This document shows, one piece after another, positions 7,809 to 15,616 of a stretch of DNA of 64,000 nucleotides (position 1 is its first letter; each line of letters starts with the position of its first letter). The stretch comes from Thiothrix caldifontis (GTDB lineage: Bacteria > Pseudomonadota > Gammaproteobacteria > Thiotrichales > Thiotrichaceae). Location of the stretch: the NCBI RefSeq assembly GCF_900107695.1, contig NZ_FNQP01000004.1:62001-126000 (forward strand), written 5' to 3'. Below the pieces are notes generated by a model. It ran no database searches. It worked only from the letters and a program-made list of their open reading frames with translations, and was not told the origin of the DNA. The position numbers were made by a program, and so were the translations under genes.

Positions 7809-9580
7809 TCATCACCTCGCGTTTGTGCACCCCGTTGTTGATATTGGTACTGAAATTTACGTCGCCACAAGCCAGAGGGATCGTCAGGAATACGCCGTAA
7901 CCATTGTTCCGTCGCCTGTTCTTGCTCACGCTGTTGCGGATCTTCTTTGCTTTCCGCTTCGTCTTGCTTTGCCTTATCGGCTTGCTCTGGCGCGTCTTGT
8001 TGCTGTTCCTGTTGCTTGGCTTGTTCCTCAGCCGCCTTAGCTGCATCTGCTTGTGGTTGCTGTTCCTCAGCAGCCGATTGCTGCTGTTGTTCTTGACCTT
8101 GCTGGCCTTGCTGACCTTGTTGCTGTTGTGCGTCTGCACCAGACTGTTGCTGATTTTGCTGCTGGTTTTGTTCAGGCTGTTGCTGGGGGTCGCTTTGCCC
8201 CTGTTGCTGTTGTTTTAACGCATCCTCAAGGATTTTTAGGTTATGTTGCGCATCAGCATGATTCGGATTAGCCGCCAACACTTGCTGATAAGCCGCTATC
8301 GCCTCTTGAAATTTACCTGCCTTGGCTTGAGCATTACCGTAATTGTATTGTGCATCAAGGCTATTTTGCGTGGCATACAGTTGCGCTGCTGTGGCGTAAT
8401 CCTTATTTTTGTAGGCAGCAGCACCTTTCCAATCAGGATTTTGAAATAAACCAGCAGCACGTTCTAACTCACCATTCTCCAGCGCGGCTTGTGCTTGTTG
8501 GTCTGGTGTTTGCCACAATTCATCCCAACTAAAAGCGTAGACGGGTTGCTGTTGTGGCAATAAAACGCAGACCACGACAACCCCCAACCAACCACGCCGA
8601 AATGCTAACGCCACAACAGGCAACAGCAACAATACCAGCCAGTACCCCTCATTGACCCAAGTATCGGTCTGCAAACCTTTGGCTTGGGTCAACATACCCT
8701 TATCAATGGTCTGCCAACGTTGGCTCAACGCACTCACATCAGCATCACCCAAGGCTGCTTTAACGAATATACCGCCTCCGGCATCAGCAATCCGTTCCAA
8801 ATCATCCAGATTGACCTTAGCAATTACCGTTTTGCCAAAACTATCGAGCAGGAAACCACCTTTAGCACGGGCAATCGGCGCTCCCTCTGCTGTACCTAAC
8901 GACAATACCGATACCCGGTAGCCCAAACCTCGCACTTCTTCAGCGGCGGAAAGCGCGGCTTGCGTATCCGATACTCCATCAGTAATCAGTAAAATATTGC
9001 CCTGCTTCATCCCCGACTGTTGCAATAATTCGACTGAACGTTGAATCGCAGGTGTTAATAAACTACCGGGCGCTGGCATGATCTCTGGCGAAAGGTTTTT
9101 GACCTGCTCCTCAATCGTATCAATATCATCCGTTAGCGGTGTAACGGTAAAGGCATCCCCTGCAAACACCACCAATCCATTTTGTGCATCGTTGCGGGAA
9201 TTGAGAATATCCAGCAGTTTAAAACGCGCCAAGGTAATCCGGTTGGGTTTTTCATCTTCAGCATACATAGAAGCAGAAAAATCCATTGCCACCACCAAGG
9301 CTTGTTGATTGCGAAACACCGGAACTTCCCGCTTATCCCACGCAGGGCCTGCCATGGCTAAAATGCCGACCAGTAACACCAACGAGAGCCAGACCAATGT
9401 ACCCCACCCCAAACTACCTGCTGAACCACTCAATACAAACGGCATCAATTGCTTATCAACAAGCCGCTCCCAGCCCCCTTGCTGGCGAGCATGAAACCAC
9501 TTTATGCCCCAAACAAACGGAATGACGCCTAACAACCATAACCATTCCGGGTGCAGAAAATGCAGATCGTTCAATACCAT
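7802..9580 (-). CDS. batB: VWA and TPR membrane protein, BatB-BatC fusion
   Basis: A 592-residue fusion of two Bat components. Two N-terminal membrane helices (about 10-30 and 58-80) are followed by a von Willebrand A domain with the MIDAS motif DFSAS at 100-104. Another hydrophobic pair lies near 315-350. TPR repeats cover about 355-465, then about 110 residues dominated by Q, E, A and D, and a conserved tail (EQWLRRIPDDPSGLWRRKF). In other bacteria BatB and BatC can be separate proteins. It starts four bases after batA and overlaps batD. The Q-rich tract is probably a flexible spacer. Likely partner: the MoxR ATPase of the same operon. Confidence 0.87.
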   Translation of the reverse strand: MVLNDLHFLHPEWLWLLGVIPFVWGIKWFHARQQGGWERLVDKQLMPFVLSGSAGSLGWGTLVWLSLVLLVGILAMAGPAWDKREVPVFRNQQALVVAMDFSASMYAEDEKPNRITLARFKLLDILNSRNDAQNGLVVFAGDAFTVTPLTDDIDTIEEQVKNLSPEIMPAPGSLLTPAIQRSVELLQQSGMKQGNILLITDGVSDTQAALSAAEEVRGLGYRVSVLSLGTAEGAPIARAKGGFLLDSFGKTVIAKVNLDDLERIADAGGGIFVKAALGDADVSALSQRWQTIDKGMLTQAKGLQTDTWVNEGYWLVLLLLPVVALAFRRGWLGVVVVCVLLPQQQPVYAFSWDELWQTPDQQAQAALENGELERAAGLFQNPDWKGAAAYKNKDYATAAQLYATQNSLDAQYNYGNAQAKAGKFQEAIAAYQQVLAANPNHADAQHNLKILEDALKQQQQGQSDPQQQPEQNQQQNQQQSGADAQQQQGQQGQQGQEQQQQSAAEEQQPQADAAKAAEEQAKQQEQQQDAPEQADKAKQDEAESKEDPQQREQEQATEQWLRRIPDDPSGLWRRKFQYQYQQRGAQTRGDEW

Positions 9581-9584
9581 GCCA

Positions 9585-10568
9585 TTACCCCCGTCTCATC
9601 CGCAACGTGACTGCCAACAGCATAAATAACAACGCTGCCAACAATGGCCAACGGAATAATTCTTGCTGCGGACGCCATTGTTGCGCTTCTTTTTCTACAG
9701 GTTCTAACCGATCAAGTTCCTCATAGATTTTGTGGAACTCTTCAGTATCGCGGGCGCGGAAATACATCCCTCCTGTACTGGAGGCAATCGCTTTCAAGGT
9801 GCGCTCATCCAAATCCGCTGAAGGATTCATTAATTGAAAACCGAACACACTGCGCATCTGATCACTTTCCGAACCGATTCCCACCGTATAAATTTTCAAA
9901 CCAACCGCTGCTGCCATTTCAGCCGCTTCCAAAGGGCTAACACTACCCGCCGTATTCGCGCCATCCGTCATCAAAATTAACACCCGATTTTTTTCCGGGC
10001 TATCTTGTAAGCGCTTGAGCGCAAGGCCGATCGCATCGCCAATCGCGGTACGTTCACCTGCCAAACCGATTTGCGCTTCGTTCAACAATTGCAATACAGT
10101 CTGACGATCAAAGGTTAACGGTGCTTGTAAATACGCTTGGTCACCGAATAACACCATACCGATACGATCCCCGGTACGCTTGCGGACAAACTCACCTGCC
10201 ACGGCTTTGGTCGCCACCAGTCGGTCAACCACCTGTCCGTTAAGGATAAAATCTTGTTCTTGCATACTGCCGGATAAGTCCACCGCTAACATCAGATCCC
10301 GTCCTGACACTGGCATAGCCAAACTATCACCAACCCATACCGGACGTGCAGCCGCCGCTACCAACATGACCCAAGCCACACTTGCCAGCAATAAGGCCAG
10401 CAATCCAAACCACGAACGCCCCAATACCTTGCCACCTTGCTGAAAATTCTCCAAAAATGGAACTTTCAACGCAACTCCTTGTTTGGGTTCAGCAGGCTTT
10501 AACCACCAACGTACCAACAGGGGCAAAGGTAACAACAAAAACATCCACCACCAGAGAAACTCATACAT
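9585..10568 (-). CDS. batA: VWA-domain membrane protein BatA
   Basis: A 327-residue protein with N-terminal membrane segments (WWWMFLLLPLPLLV and FGLLALLLASVAWVMLVAAAA), a VWA domain with MIDAS motif DLSGS (97-101), and a C-terminal hydrophobic helix (PLLAALLFMLLAVTL). The metal-binding threonine and aspartate motifs are seen in GERTAIGDAIG and LMTDGANTAG. I chose the ATG at 10568 because GAGGG lies just upstream and the protein then begins with the membrane helix; a longer frame to 10601 would lie inside the DUF4381 gene. It overlaps that gene by eight bases, suggesting coupled translation in the Bat operon. Confidence 0.88.
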   Translation of the reverse strand: MYEFLWWWMFLLLPLPLLVRWWLKPAEPKQGVALKVPFLENFQQGGKVLGRSWFGLLALLLASVAWVMLVAAAARPVWVGDSLAMPVSGRDLMLAVDLSGSMQEQDFILNGQVVDRLVATKAVAGEFVRKRTGDRIGMVLFGDQAYLQAPLTFDRQTVLQLLNEAQIGLAGERTAIGDAIGLALKRLQDSPEKNRVLILMTDGANTAGSVSPLEAAEMAAAVGLKIYTVGIGSESDQMRSVFGFQLMNPSADLDERTLKAIASSTGGMYFRARDTEEFHKIYEELDRLEPVEKEAQQWRPQQELFRWPLLAALLFMLLAVTLRMRRG

Positions 10569-11037
10569 GCTGTTTCCCTCGTTGCAACTTGATCCACTCA
10601 CGAATGGCTTGCAACACCGCCTTCGTTTCGGCTTGTGTTTCGGGGCGATACGGCACTTCTGTCAACAAATGTGCCAACTTGCCACTGAATAGCGGTTTGC
10701 CCGCTTTTTCATCTAAAAACTTGACCCAAGCTGCGCCTGTCAAACCAGAAACCCTTTGTCGCCCGTATTCGCTAATCGCCACACGACGCAATAGCACCGA
10801 CAATTCACGCAACAACTCTTTCGTATTAGCCCCGTATTGACCTTGTAAACGCTCCAACTCCAACAAAGCTGTTTCCAAACGCTGTTCGGTGCGTTTTTGC
10901 TGCTGCCAACGCCAGAACAACCACACAATGACAAACAGCATCAAACCAGCCATGAACCACCATCCTATTGCTGGCGGCCACCAACTAACGGGTTCAGGCA
11001 GGTGAATATCGCGTAACGGTAATTCATCCGGGTTCAT
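10561..11037 (-). CDS. DUF4381 membrane protein of the Bat operon
   Basis: A 158-residue protein with the DUF4381 start pattern (LPLRDIHLPEPVSWWPPAIGWW), one membrane helix at about 25-45 (AIGWWFMAGLMLFVIVWLF) and a helical cytoplasmic part. Genes of this family occur between DUF58 and VWA genes in MoxR operons, exactly as here, and are presumed structural parts of the complex. Its ATG overlaps the stop of the DUF58 gene by four bases (ATGA) and its own stop overlaps batA. No catalytic motif is visible; function beyond operon membership is unknown. Confidence 0.85.
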   Translation of the reverse strand: MNPDELPLRDIHLPEPVSWWPPAIGWWFMAGLMLFVIVWLFWRWQQQKRTEQRLETALLELERLQGQYGANTKELLRELSVLLRRVAISEYGRQRVSGLTGAAWVKFLDEKAGKPLFSGKLAHLLTEVPYRPETQAETKAVLQAIREWIKLQRGKQHV

Positions 11038-11969
11038 CGCAACCCCCGTGATACTTTCAGCAAACGCTCATTATCGCTATCAGCAGTGGATAATTGTACT
11101 AACGGAATACGGTAGCTACGGCTGAATTCCTGCAATGTTTTAGCGGATTGAGCGACCCGATTGAGGTAACGTTCGCGCCAAAGCCGCAGCCCCAAATTCA
11201 GTAACACATGACGTTTGCCATCGGTCAAACGCAGACTCCCCGTCTTGGGCAGGTGTTCCTCAAATGGGTCATGAATCGCGATCAATGTCAGTTGGGAATG
11301 TTGCGCGATCATCGCCAGTTGCCGCAAAGCACTAGGAGTCACTTGCCGAAAATCGCTCAGAATAAAAAGCTGACTACCGGGTTGTGTCACCCGTCGTAAC
11401 CGTGTCCAACTGGCTTGCAAATCGCTTTGGCTACGCTCAGTCGAAGCGAGGGTCATATCGCTCAACTGGCGCAACAGGTGCAAAGCAGCGGAACGACTAC
11501 GCGATGGCTTAAATTCGGCATGTTGACCATTTTGCAAAATCCCACCAATGCGGTCACCGTCATCAAGGGTTTTCCACAACAGTAATGCCGCAATTTGTGC
11601 TGCCAACACGGATTTAAAACGCCCACGGGTAGCAAAAAACATCGACGGACGTAAATCCACCCACAATAACACCGGCTTTTCACGTTCTTCCTCAAACACT
11701 TTGGTATGCACACGCCCACTACGTGCCGTTACCCGCCAGTCAATGGTACGAATATCATCACCGGGCTGGTACATCCGTGATTCCGCAAAGTCCATGCCCC
11801 GACCTTTGTGGACTGAACGGTGTAACCCTGCATGACGCGAACGAATGTGTTTTTTCGCCAAATGCAGCGTCCTTACCTGCCCTTGCAAACGCAATAGGGA
11901 TTGCAAGGAGCTAAACACAATACCCTCACCTGCCTGATTGTGGGTACGTTCAACCGCTGCCTGTGCCAT
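11034..11969 (-). CDS. DUF58 protein of the Bat operon
   Basis: A 311-residue DUF58 protein. The family hallmark MYQPGDDIRTIDWRVTARSG is near residues 66-85, followed by a VWA-like fold with LLWVDLRPSMFF. These proteins are always found beside MoxR ATPases and are considered part of the MoxR-VWA chaperone system. No membrane helix is evident, unlike many longer DUF58 proteins, so it is probably cytoplasmic. The ATG at 11969 overlaps the moxR stop by one base (TGATG), so translation is likely coupled. Confidence 0.88.
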   Translation of the reverse strand: MAQAAVERTHNQAGEGIVFSSLQSLLRLQGQVRTLHLAKKHIRSRHAGLHRSVHKGRGMDFAESRMYQPGDDIRTIDWRVTARSGRVHTKVFEEEREKPVLLWVDLRPSMFFATRGRFKSVLAAQIAALLLWKTLDDGDRIGGILQNGQHAEFKPSRSRSAALHLLRQLSDMTLASTERSQSDLQASWTRLRRVTQPGSQLFILSDFRQVTPSALRQLAMIAQHSQLTLIAIHDPFEEHLPKTGSLRLTDGKRHVLLNLGLRLWRERYLNRVAQSAKTLQEFSRSYRIPLVQLSTADSDNERLLKVSRGLR

Positions 11970-12940
11970 CAGGGTACTGCCACCAATGCGAGTAATTCAT
12001 CAATAATGTGATTAGCTGTCATGCCATCGGCTTCCGCCTCAAACGTTAGCAGCAAACGGTGGCGTAAGACGTCATGTGCCACCGCCTGTACATCTTCCGG
12101 GCTGACAAAATCACGCCCCGCCAACCACGCATGAGCGCGGGCGCAACGATCCAAGGAAAGCGTTGCTCGCGGGCTACCGCCATAAGCAATGCTACCCGCT
12201 AAGGATTTGCCGTAACGTTCAGGGTTGCGGGTAGCCAGTACCAGTTGTAACAGATACGTTTCCACTTTATCGGTCATGTAAATATTCAGCACATCCTGAC
12301 GTGCCATTGCCACATCTTCGCGGCTAACCAAGGGTGCAACCGCTTCTTTTTCATGACGGACTTGTTGCATGGCTTCTTTACGCCCCAAATGCAGGATGAC
12401 TTTTTCCTCTGCCGGGGTGGGGTAATCCACGATAACGTGCATCAGGAAACGGTCAAGTTGCGCCTCTGGCAAATGGTAGGTGCCTTCTTGCTCAATGGGG
12501 TTCTGGGTTGCCATAACCAAGAACGGCTCCGGCAATTTCCATGTCGTACCCGCGACCGTGATCTGACGTTCTGCCATCGCTTCCAATAAAGCGGATTGCA
12601 CTTTTGCCGGGGCACGGTTGATTTCATCCGCAAGAATCAGGTTATGGAACAATGGGCCTTTTTGAAAGTGGAATGAGCCATCATTCGGGTGAAAAACTTC
12701 CGTACCAGTAATATCCGCTGGCAACAAATCGGGGGTGAACTGGACGCGGTGAAAATCCCCTTCGATACCCTGCCCTAACATCTGGATAGCACGGGTTTTC
12801 GCCAAACCCGGTGCACCCTCTACCAACAAATGCCCATCTGCCAATAAGGCAATCATGAGACGATTGATCAGGGATTTTTGCCCAATGATTTTGCTTTGCA
12901 AATACTGGGACAACTTGTCAAAGTTTTCTTTTTGGTTCAT
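11969..12940 (-). CDS. moxR: MoxR-family AAA+ ATPase
   Basis: A 323-residue MoxR AAA+ ATPase, first gene of a six-gene operon (moxR, DUF58, DUF4381, batA, batB/C, batD). Walker A is GAPGLAKT (42-49), Walker B is LILADEINRAP near 105, sensor 1 is MATQNPIEQEGTYHLPEAQLDRF, and the C-terminal lid helix bundle follows. MoxR ATPases are proposed to remodel VWA-domain partners and help assemble cofactor-containing or membrane complexes. Transcription starts in the 92-base gap shared with the divergent bolA gene. Clear family assignment; substrate unknown. Confidence 0.92.
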   Translation of the reverse strand: MNQKENFDKLSQYLQSKIIGQKSLINRLMIALLADGHLLVEGAPGLAKTRAIQMLGQGIEGDFHRVQFTPDLLPADITGTEVFHPNDGSFHFQKGPLFHNLILADEINRAPAKVQSALLEAMAERQITVAGTTWKLPEPFLVMATQNPIEQEGTYHLPEAQLDRFLMHVIVDYPTPAEEKVILHLGRKEAMQQVRHEKEAVAPLVSREDVAMARQDVLNIYMTDKVETYLLQLVLATRNPERYGKSLAGSIAYGGSPRATLSLDRCARAHAWLAGRDFVSPEDVQAVAHDVLRHRLLLTFEAEADGMTANHIIDELLALVAVP

Positions 12941-13032
12941 GTTCGCAGGTCATTATGTGGGTGTAGGGCGGAATATACGCGCCCCGTTCCCGTGGTTTCA
13001 AGTTAATCATCGTTAATTCAAGTGTGAAGATT

Positions 13033-13347
13033 ATGACCATCCAGACTCAAATTGAACAGAAAATCCAACAAGCTATGCAGCCTGACTTTCTCGAAGTCCT
13101 CAATGAAAGCCATATGCACAACGTACCACCCGGTTCCGAATCGCACTTCAAAGTGACTGTTGTGAGCGCACAGTTCAACGGAAAAATGCTGATTGCACGC
13201 CATCGACAGATTAATGGCATTTTAGCAGAAGAGCTGAATGGCAAAATTCACGCTTTGGCACTGCATACGCTGACACCGGAGGAACATTTTGCCAAAGGTG
13301 GGAAAGTGGCAGAATCGCCGTTGTGTATGGGGGGCGGCAAGGCATAA
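13033..13347 (+). CDS. bolA: BolA family protein
   Basis: A 104-residue BolA protein, the size of E. coli BolA (105) and alignable throughout, including FLEVLNESHMHN, PPGSESHFKVTVVS, RHRQING and the HALALHTLTPEEH helix. BolA proteins pair with monothiol glutaredoxins around a [2Fe-2S] cluster and affect envelope and iron homeostasis; the conserved C-terminal ligand histidine is in HALALHT. I chose ATG 13033 because it aligns with the E. coli start; an in-frame GTG at 13024 would add three residues. The gene is divergent from moxR, and its stop lies inside a terminator that serves the opposite strand. Confidence 0.9.
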   Translation: MTIQTQIEQKIQQAMQPDFLEVLNESHMHNVPPGSESHFKVTVVSAQFNGKMLIARHRQINGILAEELNGKIHALALHTLTPEEHFAKGGKVAESPLCMGGGKA

Positions 13348-13382
13348 AAAAAGCAGGGTTGTTGGCTCAGGACAACCCCGCT
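13346..13382 (-). terminator. Rho-independent terminator of the Rrf2 gene
   Basis: On the minus strand a GC-rich stem (right arm 13372-13382, left arm 13352-13362, one A/C mismatch) with a nine-base loop is followed by seven T residues (A run at 13346-13352 on the plus strand). It lies downstream of the minus-strand Rrf2 gene and overlaps the end of bolA on the other strand, so it may also shape the bolA transcript end. Confidence 0.75.
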
Positions 13383-13389
13383 GGGAGAT

Positions 13390-13438
13390 GCTGCCCTATT
13401 TGGAGGAGTCTGGGCAGCAATGCGAAAACGTTTGCGTT
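13390..13438. other. Hairpin cluster between bolA and the Rrf2 gene
   Basis: GCTGCCC (13390-13396) and GGGCAGC (13412-13418) form a perfect seven-base inverted repeat with a 15-base loop that contains GGAGGAG. Just after it lies a palindrome centred on AAACGTTT (within 13421-13438). No reading frame of note. On the minus strand this is the 3' untranslated region of the Rrf2 gene, before the terminator; a small RNA or processing site is possible but unproven. Confidence 0.35.
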
Positions 13439-13455
13439 ATCTATTATCTTTCAAT

Positions 13456-13959
13456 CTACATAGCCATTTGATGCGCCATGCTGGGTCTTAGTTCCCTTGC
13501 GGGGAACATTCTGGCAATTAAACTGGCGGTTTCGCCCATCTGGTAAGATTTACGCGGCAGTTCATGGCCTTCCATTAAGCTGTCGAGCGTAATGTCTTCC
13601 ATGAAGCGGTAAAACTGACCGCTCAGGTCTGACCACATTTGTTGCACTAAATGCTGATCACGCCCGGCAGAACCTTGCAAGGCATTCATCTCGACAACCG
13701 CATCGTCCTCAGCAGCTTGGACAATTTCTGCCAAGGTAATTTCATCAGCATGGCGGCTTAACCGGTAACCACCGCCGGGGCCGCGAATGCCTTCAACTAA
13801 GCCTTCGTGACGTAATCGGGCGAATATCTGTTCCAGATAAGACAACGAAATTCCTTGCTGTGCTGCCAGATCACCCAAGCGCACTGCACCCTCGTCATCG
13901 TGGATAGCCAATGCCAGCATCGCCATAATGGCATGTTGACCTTGTGTGGATAGTTTCAT
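13456..13959 (-). CDS. Rrf2/IscR-like regulator lacking cluster cysteines
   Basis: A 167-residue Rrf2-family regulator that aligns with IscR over its length: winged helix at 1-65 (MKLSTQGQHAIMAMLALA, YLEQIFARLR, GIRGPGGGYRLSR), dimer helix, and a C-terminal WSDLSGQFYRFMEDITLDSL like IscR. The whole protein contains no cysteine: the IscR loop that holds three [2Fe-2S] ligands is replaced by MNALQGSAGRDQHLVQQMW (91-109). Glu43, the DNA-specificity residue of IscR, is kept (YLEQ). No isc genes are adjacent. AGGAG precedes the ATG and a 30-base palindrome lies upstream, so it may autoregulate. It may bind DNA permanently like apo-IscR, or sense something else. Confidence 0.85.
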   Translation of the reverse strand: MKLSTQGQHAIMAMLALAIHDDEGAVRLGDLAAQQGISLSYLEQIFARLRHEGLVEGIRGPGGGYRLSRHADEITLAEIVQAAEDDAVVEMNALQGSAGRDQHLVQQMWSDLSGQFYRFMEDITLDSLMEGHELPRKSYQMGETASLIARMFPARELRPSMAHQMAM

Positions 13960-13974
13960 GTCTGTCTCCTAATG

Positions 13975-14004
13975 AGTTCTTGTCATTCATCTCTGACAAG
14001 CACT
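13975..14004. promoter_or_regulatory. Candidate operator upstream of the Rrf2 gene
   Basis: Inverted repeat with 11-base arms (AGTTCTTGTCA at 13975-13985, TGACAAGCACT at 13994-14004; ten of eleven positions pair) and an eight-base spacer. It lies 16 bases upstream of the regulator start and just downstream of a TATAGT -10-like hexamer on the minus strand (complement of 14004-14009), where a bound repressor would block initiation. The AT-rich DNA beyond it holds three TTCGA motifs. Operator role is inferred. Confidence 0.5.
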
Positions 14005-14094
14005 ATACGAGAACCAAACATTAAGAAAAAGTCGAATTTTTTATTAAAAAACATCGAAATAATCGAACTTTTTTGTTGAAAACATTACAATTAT

Positions 14095-15297
14095 TTAACC
14101 TTTTCGTAACATATCCAAATTTCGCTGAGCATCTGCATTGCCTTTATTCGCAGCATCGCTAAATAACTTTTCAGCTTTTTTGCGATCTTGCTTCACACCT
14201 TTGCCCAATACAAACAAAACGCCTAAGTTGTTTTGTGCTTCAGTGAAGCCTGCTTTCGCAGCCTTGTCGTACCAGTAAGCCGCTTGGTTATCATTTTGGT
14301 TAACGCCACGTCCATCTTCATACAATAAGCCGAGGTTGTACTGCGCTTTGGGATAGCCTTGCTTCGCTGCTTGCTCATACCAATAAGCCGCTTCCCGTAA
14401 ATCAGAAGGGAGACCACCAAGGCCATCTTCATACATTGTACCCAACATCAGTTGCGCTTGCTTATCGCCTGAATCTGCTGACTGACGTAATACCTCAGGT
14501 TCGATACCCGTTAAATCCAAGCTTCCCGCAGCACCTGCGTCCTGATCCTCTTGTTGCGCCATCATGGGGCGGGAAACAGGTGTCGCCACTGGCTCCGGAC
14601 GACTGGCTGGGTTGATAATAGGGATTACAGGAACAGAACTTGCGGCAACTGTAGGGGTACTAACAGGCTGCTGCAAAGCTGCAATAGACTGAATATCAGC
14701 AGGTTGTGGTGGGGATTCAGTCTGAAGGTTGGTTGATGCAGCTACTGCCTGTGCTGGTGCACCACTATCCAAGGAAAGCAGTGCTAAACGAGCAGCCACA
14801 TGGCCTTGTGCCGCAGCTTTCTCAAACCAGTGGCGTGCCTGATGATTATCAGCGGGGACATATTGCCCATTCGCATACAATAAGCCTAAACCATATTGGG
14901 CTTCCATATACCCTGCTTGCGCCGCACGTTGTTGCCAATCCAAAGACTTTTTGAGATCGGCTTGTGGATTTTCATCATTACGGTACAACATCGCTAACTT
15001 GTATTGCGCTTTAGCATCACCCCTCTCGGCAGACGCCTGTAACGCCGCCAAATCCGCATCCACGCTAGTCTCTGTTTTGCGGCGATTGCGATACCAATTT
15101 TCCACGCTAGAACCTTGGCGAGATATTACCGCAGGCTGTGTCGCCACTACTTGAGGTTCTGTATTAGCATTCCACGGTGGCGGAGCTTCACTCATGTTAA
15201 CCGGCTGTGCGGGTGCAATTTGCGGGTTAGCAGTAACAGAAAGTGGCAATATGGCACTCGCCATCATCCCCAATAACAAAACTTTTATTATTTTCAT
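14095..15297 (-). CDS. Periplasmic Sel1-repeat protein
   Basis: A 400-residue exported protein with a signal peptide (KIIKVLLLGMMASAILPLSVTA). Sel1-like repeats occur in two blocks: about 80-165 (GDAKAQYKLAMLYRND, GYMEAQYGLGLLYANGQ, GHVAARLALL) and about 265-395 (DKQAQLMLGTMYEDG, GYPKAQYNLGLLYEDGRG, GFTEAQNNLGVLFVLGKG), joined by a Pro/Ala/Val/Ser-rich linker of about 80 residues. Such alpha-solenoids are scaffolds for protein contacts, often in envelope or signalling complexes. I prefer the ATG at 15297 because a GGGGCGG stretch lies upstream and it opens the signal peptide; a frame from 15336 would add 13 residues. No catalytic motif; partner unknown. Confidence 0.82.
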   Translation of the reverse strand: MKIIKVLLLGMMASAILPLSVTANPQIAPAQPVNMSEAPPPWNANTEPQVVATQPAVISRQGSSVENWYRNRRKTETSVDADLAALQASAERGDAKAQYKLAMLYRNDENPQADLKKSLDWQQRAAQAGYMEAQYGLGLLYANGQYVPADNHQARHWFEKAAAQGHVAARLALLSLDSGAPAQAVAASTNLQTESPPQPADIQSIAALQQPVSTPTVAASSVPVIPIINPASRPEPVATPVSRPMMAQQEDQDAGAAGSLDLTGIEPEVLRQSADSGDKQAQLMLGTMYEDGLGGLPSDLREAAYWYEQAAKQGYPKAQYNLGLLYEDGRGVNQNDNQAAYWYDKAAKAGFTEAQNNLGVLFVLGKGVKQDRKKAEKLFSDAANKGNADAQRNLDMLRKG

Positions 15298-15519
15298 GAC
15301 CGCCCCGATACTCAATAAAGAATTTATGATTATCAATATAATAACTAACGGTTATTTTGCAGACCATCACCCTAACCCCAGATGAACATTCTTTTTTAGC
15401 AAAATGTTAGCCTTTAAAGATGCTGGCAAGTTCACCTATCGAAAAATTTTTATAAAAGTGCTAAAAAATTGATGGCATGTAAACCATTCATTACTTGCAT
15501 TGTGTTAATCTCCCGTTAG

Positions 15520-15591
15520 TTCGTTGATTGGGCATAAAACATACAACGAATAGGGCTTGCCGCTCCGGGCTAACCGGTGCGCTGCTTTTTT
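15520..15591 (+). promoter_or_regulatory. Two-hairpin leader with attenuator-like T-run before lipoprotein gene
   Basis: The 319-base gap 15298-15616 separates divergent genes. Its right end holds a perfect seven-base inverted repeat (TTCGTTG 15520-15526, CAACGAA 15544-15550) followed by a GC-rich hairpin (15561-15568 with 15574-15581, loop GCTAA) and six T residues at 15586-15591, only 25 bases before the lipoprotein ATG. This is the shape of a transcription attenuator or a small riboswitch. I could not match it to a known riboswitch class. The rest of the gap (15298-15519) is AT-rich and holds no gene that I can see. Confidence 0.4.
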
Positions 15592-15616
15592 GTGTTCCAT
15601 AATTTGGGGATAAATC

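Noticed and set aside
15520-15591. c-di-GMP-I riboswitch before the lipoprotein gene
   Set aside because: The conserved GGGCAAACC and the GGACGCAAAGCC segments are absent.
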